Of a stretch of 64,000 nucleotides of DNA, positions 33,521 through 40,723 are shown piece by piece (positions within the stretch are counted from its first letter, which is position 1; every line of letters begins with the position of its first letter). The position numbers were made by a program, and so were the translations under genes. The notes beneath the pieces were generated by a model that was not told where the DNA came from, did not search any database, and worked only from the letters and a program-made list of their open reading frames with translations. The stretch lies in contig CBDCOR010000030.1 of assembly GCA_965219855.1 (NCBI GenBank), positions 186,001 through 250,000 of the forward strand. The letters run 5' to 3'. The stretch comes from CAUZIZ01 sp965219855 (GTDB taxonomy: Bacteria; Acidobacteriota; UBA6911; RPQK01; JAJDTT01).

Positions 33521-34351
33521 GGCACCAAGCTGATGGCAACACCATCCGTTCTGCGACCAGGATTTCACCGAAGACATCGCAAATTGATCCAAAACCAGCG
33601 CTTCCTGATCGTCGGTGAATCCCGACACGATCAGGGTGTGTCCGGTCACCCGGACCAAATCCGCAGCTATCTGACGGAAGGTACCCAGAGTCAGATTGGC
33701 CACGACAAGATCGAAGGATCCTCTCAGGATTGTTAGGTCCCCGGTGAAGAACCGGATGTTCTCGATTTGGTTGCTGTAGGAGTTTCGCCTCGCCTCGGGG
33801 GTGGCCTCTGGATCGGAATCCATGGCCACGATTTCAAGCTTGGCACTCAGCTTCCGGGCGGCTATGGCTAGAATCCCGGATCCAGTACCGACATCGAGCA
33901 GGTTGGTTGGGCCAGGGATCAAGGGTGCGAGAGCGCACAGGCAAAGCTGCGTTGATTCGTGAGTGCCCGTGCCGAATGCCCGGCCTGGCTTGATTCTCAG
34001 ATTCAGGGGGTGGAGCTTGGAGGGACCCTCCCAAGGCGGATGGATGTAGAAGGTAGGTCCCACTGGAAACCCACCAAACTGTTTTCTGTATTCCCTCACC
34101 CAGCGATCGGGATCGACCCTAAGCCGGGTAATCCGAAACTCGGCAATCGAATGGTCCCGGGCCAACGCGTTGAAGGAGTTTTCTATAGATTGGATTGACT
34201 GGGTGGAATCGAAGAAAGCTCTAAAGCGGGTGTGATCCTCTTCTGGAATTTCCTCTACACCAACGGAATCGAGTTCCCAACAAAGCTCACTGAAGACATC
34301 CAACCGTCCCAGGGGAAGAGATGCCTCGACGCAAATCCATTCTTGGCGCAA
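33518..34351 (-). CDS. prmA: Ribosomal protein L11 methyltransferase
   Basis: SAM-dependent enzyme trimethylating L11; 277 residues. It has the N-terminal substrate-binding domain, then KPGRAFGTGTHESTQLCL, the SAM loop LLDVGTGSGILAIAA (about 152-166), the acidic MDSDPEA and the catalytic VANLTLG in place of the usual N(I/P)-type loop. The TAA stop (33518-33520 on the plus strand as TTA) is the target copy of the adjacent MITE. It faces the dnaJ end after an orphan repeat end. The prmA-rsmE order is widely conserved. Confidence 0.93.
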   Translation of the reverse strand: MRQEWICVEASLPLGRLDVFSELCWELDSVGVEEIPEEDHTRFRAFFDSTQSIQSIENSFNALARDHSIAEFRITRLRVDPDRWVREYRKQFGGFPVGPTFYIHPPWEGPSKLHPLNLRIKPGRAFGTGTHESTQLCLCALAPLIPGPTNLLDVGTGSGILAIAARKLSAKLEIVAMDSDPEATPEARRNSYSNQIENIRFFTGDLTILRGSFDLVVANLTLGTFRQIAADLVRVTGHTLIVSGFTDDQEALVLDQFAMSSVKSWSQNGWCCHQLGA

Positions 34352-34408
34352 GGGCGACCCCTTAGAAGATGGAGCTCTTAGGACACGCCCGGCGGTGAGA
34401 AGTCCTGG

Positions 34409-34445
34409 CTAGGAGCCCGCTCGGAAGAAATCGACCTACTACTAG
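34409..34445. repeat. Remnant CTAG element at the dnaJ stop
   Basis: Two CTAG sites (34409-34412 and 34442-34445) enclose 29 bp. Beside the left CTAG is GAGCCCGCTCGGAAGAAATC, similar to the termini of the CTAG family (GAGTCTGCGCGGTAGAAATG). The right CTAG contains the complement of the TAG stop of dnaJ. It looks like an element reduced to one end by deletion. Confidence 0.6.
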
Positions 34446-35554
34446 CTGAAGACTTCCTTTACTTTACCGAAGAAGCCGTCATGGTCCTGATTTTCCTCGT
34501 CTGAGATATCCGCGAGCTGTTGAAAGAGCTCCTTCTGCTCCTTCGTTAAACGCTTTGGGATCGATACGTTTACTTTCACGAACTGATCTCCTCGACCCCC
34601 ACCGTGGGGACTCACGACGCCCTTTCCCCTGAGGCGGAACACGGTACCGCTCTGGGTCCCCTCGGGAATCTTGAGTCTCTCGTTACCTTCCAGTGAAGGA
34701 ACGGTCATCTGCGTACCTAGCACCGCCTGTGAAATGGAGAGTGAGATCTCGCAGAAGAGGTGGTTTTGTTCTCTTCGGAAGAAGGGATGTTCTTCGACCG
34801 ACAAGACCACGTAGAGGTCGCCTGGAGGTCCTCCCTGGATGCCTGACTCACCTTCGCCAGAGATCCTCAGCCTAGAACCGTCGTCCACACCAGCCGGGAT
34901 CCTGATTTCGAGCACCTTCTCCTTTTTTTCTCTACCGGTACCCCTACAGTGTCGGCACGCGTTTTCGACGATCTGACCGGTCCCCTGACACTGCGAGCAC
35001 GTCCGGCTGATGGTAAAGAAACCCTGCTGATAGCGAACTTGCCCGTCCCCCCTGCATCCGGGACAGGTAGAAGGTGTGGAACCGGGTTCCGCGCCCGAAC
35101 CCCCGCACACGCTACAGCTTTCTTCACGAGGTATCTTTATTTTCGTCTTGCTTCCGAATACGGCCTGCTCGAAAGGAATCTTGAAGTCGTAGCGCAGGTC
35201 GGCTCCGCGTTGAGCCTGACCTCCTCGGCCCCTCCGAGAGCTACCGAAGATGTCACCGAAGCCAAAGAAGTCTCCGAAGATGTCTCCCAGGTCAGAAAAC
35301 GGGTCGGCGCCAAAACCTCCGGCGCTTGAACTGACACCGGCGTGACCAAATCGATCGTACTGAGCTCGCTTCTCAGGGTCCGCCAGAACGCTGTAGGCTT
35401 CGGCCGCCTCTTTGAAGCGTTCTTCAGCTTGGCTGTCCCCTTTGTTCTTATCCGGATGATACTTGAGCGCGAGCTTTCGATAGGCGCTCTTGAGTTGCTG
35501 TTGATCGGTTCCCCGTTCGACTCCGAGGACCTCGTAATAATCTTTTTTCGACAA
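34442..35554 (-). CDS. dnaJ: Chaperone DnaJ
   Basis: Hsp40 co-chaperone of DnaK; 370 residues from a TTG start at 35554 with AGGAG nine bases upstream, so that the J domain begins at once (SKKDYYEVLGV). The frame before this is not conserved. It has HPD in KYHPDKN, a Gly/Phe-rich linker, four zinc motifs (CSVCGGSG, CPGCRGDG, CSQCQGTG, CRHCRGTG) and the C-terminal peptide-binding domains. It is the third gene of hrcA-grpE-dnaJ on the minus strand, with dnaK not between grpE and dnaJ as would be common. Confidence 0.96.
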   Translation of the reverse strand: MSKKDYYEVLGVERGTDQQQLKSAYRKLALKYHPDKNKGDSQAEERFKEAAEAYSVLADPEKRAQYDRFGHAGVSSSAGGFGADPFSDLGDIFGDFFGFGDIFGSSRRGRGGQAQRGADLRYDFKIPFEQAVFGSKTKIKIPREESCSVCGGSGAEPGSTPSTCPGCRGDGQVRYQQGFFTISRTCSQCQGTGQIVENACRHCRGTGREKKEKVLEIRIPAGVDDGSRLRISGEGESGIQGGPPGDLYVVLSVEEHPFFRREQNHLFCEISLSISQAVLGTQMTVPSLEGNERLKIPEGTQSGTVFRLRGKGVVSPHGGGRGDQFVKVNVSIPKRLTKEQKELFQQLADISDEENQDHDGFFGKVKEVFS

Positions 35555-35807
35555 GTTTTGGTCTCCTGAGTGATTAGTCAGGTGGGCGGACAGAAGTTCT
35601 TGTCTCTGCCCGCGCCGCAAAAACACGCGTCTGTGGCGATTCGCCACCGACTGGCCTCGCCACAAGCCATTTCAGGATGGTACCCGAAGACCTCTTGCCA
35701 AGACCGGGTAAAAAGCCACGTTTGTCTGACTCGCCAGGCCAGCTCCTAAGATAAGATCGGTGCCTTTAGTTTTCAAGAAAGGACTTAATCCGACGAGCTC
35801 GACGCTT

Positions 35808-36401
35808 CTATTTGCCGGTCTTTGCTTCAACCGGTGGGTGCATGGCTACCTTGACCTGAGAAGCTCGCAATAGGCGGCCTCGAATAGTATATCCCTTGCG
35901 ATATTCGTCCACGATTGCGCCGTCTTCGTGATCTGTTGTGAATTCCCTGAGGACGGCCTCGTGCACATTGGGATCGAATTGGGTTCCGATACCCGGGATC
36001 ACCTCCACCTCAAACCTGGCGAGGACAGATTTGAGCTGAGTCAGCAGCAGCTCATAGCCTTCGTAGTAGGGCTGCAGTTGGGGATCGATCGAGGTATTGC
36101 TGAGGTTCTCAAGTCCTTTCTCGCAAGCGTCCAGTACCGGTAAGAGCTCTCGAATGGGCGCCGACTGCGACTCCATGCGCAGATCGACTTTTTCCTTACC
36201 CATCCGCTTGCGGTAGTTGTCAAATTCAGCCTGTGTGCGGAGAAGCCGGTCGTAGTACTCGTCCCGCTCGCCTTCCAGACGCTCCAAAGTGGAGGCGTCG
36301 ACTAAAGTCCCATTGGTCTTCTTCTCTTGCGACTCCGGGTCGGGCTTCTTCTTAGTTGGGTTCCTGGAAGATCCACTGCGGCCCTTTTGCTCCTTACTCA
36401 T
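35808..36401 (-). CDS. grpE: Nucleotide exchange factor GrpE
   Basis: DnaK exchange factor of 197 residues. A charged, low-complexity N-terminus (GRSGSSRNPTKKKPDPESQEKK) precedes the long coiled coil (ERDEYYDRLLRTQAEFDNYRKRM) and the beta-domain with VEVIPGIGTQFDPNVHEAVLRE and GYTIRGRLLRASQVKVA. It lies 87 bp downstream of hrcA. The 253 bp to the dnaJ start hold no gene; dnaK must be elsewhere on the chromosome. Confidence 0.95.
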   Translation of the reverse strand: MSKEQKGRSGSSRNPTKKKPDPESQEKKTNGTLVDASTLERLEGERDEYYDRLLRTQAEFDNYRKRMGKEKVDLRMESQSAPIRELLPVLDACEKGLENLSNTSIDPQLQPYYEGYELLLTQLKSVLARFEVEVIPGIGTQFDPNVHEAVLREFTTDHEDGAIVDEYRKGYTIRGRLLRASQVKVAMHPPVEAKTGK

Positions 36402-36488
36402 ATTTTAAACCTTATCGTTCGCGACCAGGTCTGGTACAGTCCGAGAGGCAATTCTGCGAAATGATTCTTGTGCGAAAGGAGGACTAGG

Positions 36489-37553
36489 CTAGTTACTGCT
36501 GAGGATCCGGCCGAACAGCTTGGCGACTGAGCCAACCAGGCTGATCCCCTTTTCGTAGCTCATTCGAGCGGGACCTAAGATCCCCAGACTTCCGGCAACT
36601 TGCCTATTGTAGAGGTAAGGGGAGGAGATCACTGCCCACCCACCCATCTCGGGAATATGCTTATCAAGCCCAATGGTCACGGTTGGACCCGGCTCCCTCA
36701 CCTGCAGACATTCTGTAAGTATCTTGGCCAGCTGGCTCTTTTCCTCTAACGCCCTCAGCAGTGCCGATGCCTGTCGATGATCGGCCAGTTCGGGCTTCTC
36801 AATGATTTGCGCTGTTCCGCCGAGGTAGACTCCGGATTCACCCTGAGAACTCGCATCTGAATCCGGCAGACCCGCTGAGCCTAGCAAGATCGCGTTCTTG
36901 ACAGGGTTCTTGTGTGATTCCTCTCCGGAAGTAAGCGACAGCAGTTTGTCACGGATCTGAGGAAGTGTATTTCCTTCAAAGTGCTTTACCAGATAGCGAC
37001 CTGCCTGGTCCAGATCAGTCTGACTCAGATTCTCGGGAACCGCGACCAATCGATGTTGTACCGAGCCGGCGCCAGTGATAACGACGACCAAGACCCGTCG
37101 GGCGGAGACCTTGACGAACTGGATATGCTTCATTGCAGCCAGCTCCAGAGGCTGAGCCAGCACGAACCCCATGCTGTCGGAGTGAGTCGAAAGAATCTGG
37201 GAGGTCTTGCTCATCAGGTTTTCCGGATCCATTTCCTTTTCCAGGGTTCCTCTGATTCGCAAGAGCTCCTTCGGTGAGAGCTCGCTGGCCTTCGAGAGCG
37301 AGTCAGCGTAGAAGCGGTATCCCATCTCGGTGGGAACCCGACCGGCTGACCTGTGCGGTTGCTCCAGGAAGCCCAGTTCTTCCAAATGTGCGCTGACACT
37401 GCGGATTGTAGCGGGACTCAAACCCTCTTGGCAGAGGCCGGCGAGTCGGCGAGAGCCTACGGGCCGTCCCAAACGGATATACTCTCGGACCAAAACCCGC
37501 AGGATATTCCCAGCGCGACGGCTTGGCCCGGGTGTGATGCTGCCCTTCCTCAT
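36489..37553 (-). CDS. hrcA: Heat-inducible transcription repressor HrcA
   Basis: Repressor that binds CIRCE operators in front of heat-shock genes; 354 residues. The N-terminal winged helix (ILRVLVREYIRLGRPVGSRRLA, SPATIRSVSAHLEELGFLEQPHRSAGRVPTEMGYRFY) is complete, followed by the GAF-like regulatory region ending GSLGILGPARMSYEKGISLV. No perfect CIRCE (TTAGCACTC and its inverse) was found upstream of hrcA in this window, so the regulated genes may be elsewhere (groE, dnaK) or the site is degenerate. Confidence 0.95.
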   Translation of the reverse strand: MRKGSITPGPSRRAGNILRVLVREYIRLGRPVGSRRLAGLCQEGLSPATIRSVSAHLEELGFLEQPHRSAGRVPTEMGYRFYADSLSKASELSPKELLRIRGTLEKEMDPENLMSKTSQILSTHSDSMGFVLAQPLELAAMKHIQFVKVSARRVLVVVITGAGSVQHRLVAVPENLSQTDLDQAGRYLVKHFEGNTLPQIRDKLLSLTSGEESHKNPVKNAILLGSAGLPDSDASSQGESGVYLGGTAQIIEKPELADHRQASALLRALEEKSQLAKILTECLQVREPGPTVTIGLDKHIPEMGGWAVISSPYLYNRQVAGSLGILGPARMSYEKGISLVGSVAKLFGRILSSN

Positions 37554-37731
37554 GGTTAGAATGACCAGTGTTGAATGTATAGCATAGGCCTCTGTCTCAG
37601 TTCAACGAGCTTGGAGAGCTTGTAGATGCCCTTCACAAAGGATTTCCCCCCAATGCTATTCTGACTCTCCTACTCTACAGAGACATCAGCGTCCTTCTCG
37701 GATGGAACACCTTGAGGGATGGTAGCGACCC

Positions 37732-38499
37732 TCAGCCAGTCTTCTTCAAGCGGACACCAAAGCTCTCTTCCAACCCTTGTCTCAGAGCCGAGGAAAGGGT
37801 TTCGAAAGTCACCGGTTTTCCGGCAGCTTCAGAAACCGATAGAGCCTTAGAGCGCAGCAGGCCGGGATTGACTCCCAGTGCCCTCGCCATGCTGGGGTAG
37901 TCGATTGTCAGAGGGATGGATCCGTGCTGCAGAAAGCTCTTTTTCAGCTTTCTTTGGGCACTACCTGCAATTTTTCGCGAACCTTGTACCACCTCATGAA
38001 AACAGGGTGCCGTGAAGCAAGGTCTCTGAGACTCGGCTGGAGAGGAGTCTGAAGGCCGGCCACTTCGGGGGGCCAGAGTCGCCTCGATACCTAGAAGCTG
38101 AAGCCCTCTTCGCAAGGCAAGCGATATCTCTTGATGGGTCTGCTGAAGACTGTGAAGCGGGAAGTGAAAGGGATCGTTGGAGACGACGGCATAAGTAAGC
38201 TCGTCGGCGTGAAAGACGGCCCGTCCTCCTGTGGGTCGGTGGACCCAAGGGATTCCCTGTTCAAGGCAATGGCTTTGGTCCAGGGCTCTCTCGACGCGCT
38301 GATGAGAGCCAAGCGAAACCGTGGAACGTTCCCAACGATAGAAGCGGACCGCCGTACATTGGCAGGGGGACGCTTCGACCCACTCCAACAGTCGCCGGTC
38401 CACTTCCATATTCTCGAAGCCAGGCTGAGGAGGGTGCAGTAGCCAATCCCACTGGACCGAAGAGCTCACCCTCCTTACCTCACTCTGTCTTCCTGGCAA
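37732..38499 (-). CDS. Lipoate-protein ligase / octanoyltransferase family protein
   Basis: A 255-residue protein of the biotin/lipoate ligase catalytic fold. It has the lipoyl-binding loop VHRPTGGRAVFHADELTYAVV (about 85-105), CFTAPCFHEVVQGSRKIAGSAQRKLKKSFLQHGSIPL with the catalytic-type Lys in GRKIAGS-like sequence, and a C-terminal helix. The presence of a Cys in the PCFHEVV block resembles LipM octanoyltransferases (cysteine-lysine dyad) more than LplA, which would also need a C-terminal domain. It transfers octanoyl or lipoyl groups to 2-oxoacid dehydrogenase and glycine cleavage proteins. The start codon is uncertain; ATG at 38409 is an alternative. Confidence 0.8.
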   Translation of the reverse strand: MPGRQSEVRRVSSSVQWDWLLHPPQPGFENMEVDRRLLEWVEASPCQCTAVRFYRWERSTVSLGSHQRVERALDQSHCLEQGIPWVHRPTGGRAVFHADELTYAVVSNDPFHFPLHSLQQTHQEISLALRRGLQLLGIEATLAPRSGRPSDSSPAESQRPCFTAPCFHEVVQGSRKIAGSAQRKLKKSFLQHGSIPLTIDYPSMARALGVNPGLLRSKALSVSEAAGKPVTFETLSSALRQGLEESFGVRLKKTG

Positions 38500-38503
38500 T
38501 GCG

Positions 38504-38526
38504 GTACTTACGTTCCAGTGTACTAA
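38504..38526. repeat. Orphan type C MITE end at the degP stop
   Basis: GTACTTACGTTCCAGTGTAC (38504-38523) matches the right terminus of the type C elements with one change, followed by TAA (38524-38526) where those have TTA. No core or opposite end is present. On the minus strand the stop codon of degP (TAG, 38525-38523) is composed of TA from the target and the first G of the repeat end. Confidence 0.8.
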
Positions 38527-40154
38527 GGCTTCCGAAAAGACACATAAATGACGGTCGAAGCACGTCTTGGGCTCACAGCCAGCACCCGCAGAACGATGCC
38601 TTCCCCGGCACTCATTGAGTTGATCTTGTCGTAGAACTGCTGGGCTGTGCCCACAGATTGACCGTTGACCTGGGTTACGACCCAGTTTGGCCGAAGCCCG
38701 GCTTCATCTGCCTTGCTGCCGGGAGATACTTCCGTGATGATGACCCCGTGTTCCCCCTCCAACCCGAGCTGGTCCGCGTCACGAGCAGCCAAGGTACGGA
38801 ACTCCAGTCCAATCTGTTTGGGGCGCTCTTCCTTTTTGCGCTCTTCGAAGGAGAGCCCTCTACTCTCCGAACGCTCCTTTCGTTCGATGGTCCGCTCGGC
38901 CAGCGTCACGTTCAGCCGTAGAACTTCGCCCTTTCGCACCACCACCATCGGCAGTTGTTCGCCCGGAGGAGTGTTGGCTATGGTAGAACGGAGGTCCCAC
39001 ACGGTTTCGACTTCGACGTCTCCTACCTTCACGATTACATCTTCGGGTCTAACCCCTGCTTGGTAGGCTGGGCCTGACTCTCCCGCTTTGGCTGATTCGT
39101 CGACCAGTCCGGTGACGATAACGCCGTCCCCATCCTTGATTCCCTTCGGATCGGATCCTGCGACGCCAAAAAACGCGGCCATCTCGTCGGTCATGGGGAA
39201 GGTGTTCATAGAGACGCCCAGCCAGCCTCGCTCGATTCTACCGGTGTCGACAAGCTGATTGTAGGAATTGACAAAAACTGACGAGGGGATGGCGAAGCCG
39301 ACGCCTTGCGAGCCCCCGGTCCTACTGAAAATGAAGCTATTGATTCCGATGACCTCACCCTTCATGTTCACGAGGGGGCCGCCGCTGTTACCAGGATTAA
39401 TGGCTGCGTCGGTCTGAATGTAGTCGCCGAAGATGGGCATTTCCTTGACCACACGGGCCGTGGCCGAGATGATTCCGGAGGTGGCGGTCTTGCCCACACC
39501 GAATGGGTTTCCAATCGCCAGGACCCACTGACCGGTACGTATTTTTGAGGAATCACCTACCTTAGCAAAGGGAAGTGTCCTGGGAGTGTCAATCTTGAGA
39601 ACCGCAAGATCACTCTCAGGATCGACCCCAACTACGGTGCCATTGAAAGCCTCTCCAGTATGGAGGGTAACCGTAATCTTGTCGGCCAACTGTCGTCTGT
39701 CTCCTTGTCCGACCGGAGCGACCACGTGATAGTTGGAGAGTATGTAGCCCTCGCTGTCGACGATCACGCCTGAACCCAGACTGTCCCGTTTCTGCTCAGA
39801 GGGTCCGCCGAACCGTTCCATGAAGTCGTCCCCGAAAAAGTCACGCAAGGGGTCCGGAGTACTTCGCTGCCTCCTTTGCCGGTGAACGATAGAGGTTGTG
39901 CTGACGTTAACTACAGTAGGTTCCACTGTCTCGGCGACTCGTGTGAAACCTTCTACTAAACGGGTTTCTTGATCCAGGACCAACGGTGAGCCGGCCCCCT
40001 GAATTTTCAGCTTGTGGATATCGGCACGCTCGGCGCTGAAAACGCCTTCGTCGACCAGCACCGTACCAATAGTGATTCCCAGGCCCAGAGTGACCAAAAG
40101 GACCAAGAAGGTCAGACCCGTACGAGATCTAAGAAGCGCGCTTATTCTTGACAT
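38523..40154 (-). CDS. degP: Do-like periplasmic serine protease (DegP/HtrA)
   Basis: A 543-residue trypsin-fold protease/chaperone of the envelope. One N-terminal membrane helix or signal (about 12-34) is followed by the catalytic domain with His in LSNYHVVAP, Asp in DPESDLAVLK and Ser in NPGNSGGPLV, then two PDZ domains (about 300-400 and 440-540). The stretch EERKKEERPK between them is a charged linker. It removes misfolded outer-membrane proteins, a natural fit with the ExbB/Pal/outer-membrane set in this window. Its stop codon is built from an orphan MITE end. Confidence 0.95.
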   Translation of the reverse strand: MSRISALLRSRTGLTFLVLLVTLGLGITIGTVLVDEGVFSAERADIHKLKIQGAGSPLVLDQETRLVEGFTRVAETVEPTVVNVSTTSIVHRQRRQRSTPDPLRDFFGDDFMERFGGPSEQKRDSLGSGVIVDSEGYILSNYHVVAPVGQGDRRQLADKITVTLHTGEAFNGTVVGVDPESDLAVLKIDTPRTLPFAKVGDSSKIRTGQWVLAIGNPFGVGKTATSGIISATARVVKEMPIFGDYIQTDAAINPGNSGGPLVNMKGEVIGINSFIFSRTGGSQGVGFAIPSSVFVNSYNQLVDTGRIERGWLGVSMNTFPMTDEMAAFFGVAGSDPKGIKDGDGVIVTGLVDESAKAGESGPAYQAGVRPEDVIVKVGDVEVETVWDLRSTIANTPPGEQLPMVVVRKGEVLRLNVTLAERTIERKERSESRGLSFEERKKEERPKQIGLEFRTLAARDADQLGLEGEHGVIITEVSPGSKADEAGLRPNWVVTQVNGQSVGTAQQFYDKINSMSAGEGIVLRVLAVSPRRASTVIYVSFRKP

Positions 40155-40444
40155 GGCAATCCTCCAGTGGCTTAGTATGGCAAGTAATACTCACTGCAAA
40201 AGCTTATACGCTTGATTTAGGCAAGAGTTCATTCTTTCGAGGCCAACGGCTGGGAAGCAAATCCCAAATCCCAAGGCACCAAATCCCGGACAAATTCCAA
40301 GTTCCAAGCACCAAAACTTGAAAGCCATACTCTTTAGAGGACGCGATCCTGATGAAACCGGTTCAACTCGAATCCGAAACACCTGGCGTTGGGGCGCTGG
40401 GACTTCAATGGGATTTGGTACCTTGGACCTTGGGACCTTGCTTC
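40155..40444. other. Intergenic region upstream of degP
   Basis: About 290 bp between the degP start and the MITE contain no gene. The part at 40250-40330 is enriched in short direct repeats (AAATCCC, CCAAATCCC, CCAAGTTCC, CCAAAACTT) of unclear meaning. The degP promoter should lie here. Confidence 0.4.
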
Positions 40445-40721
40445 TTAGTACACTGGAACGTAAATACTGACACGTATGTGGCGAGCGCGACAGGTCGAGT
40501 TCGCGAAGCGACGACCAACGCCATGTCTTTCTATAGTGGAGGAGGAGCGACAAAGAAATCGGCCTGTGCCGTCGCCACCCGTAGGGCAGATGGGGGTTGC
40601 GGACGATCTCTCCGTTGGTCGTCGTCGAAGATGGCCAAGCATCGACTTCCTCCTCCTGCCTTGATCTCGCCTCGCAAGCCCCATCTGCATACGTATCAGT
40701 ATTTACGTTCCAGTGTACTTA
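40445..40721. mobile_element. MITE with structured core, type C ends (TTA), plus orientation
   Basis: A 271-bp element (40448-40718) flanked by TTA on both sides, with 31-base inverse ends of almost perfect match (GTACACTGGAACGTAAATAC). It is the best preserved copy. The core contains CGACGACCAACG (40510-40521) and its exact inverse CGTTGGTCGTCG (40613-40624), GGAGGAGGAG and inverse CTCCTCC, and GCAGATGGGG with CCCCATCTGC near its end, so a folded RNA or cruciform is possible. The right flank lies three bases beyond the stop of the helicase gene. Confidence 0.9.
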
Positions 40722-40723
40722 GC

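Noticed and set aside
37554..37731. CIRCE operator upstream of hrcA
   Set aside because: No TTAGCACTC-N9-GAGTGCTAA-like repeat was seen on either strand.
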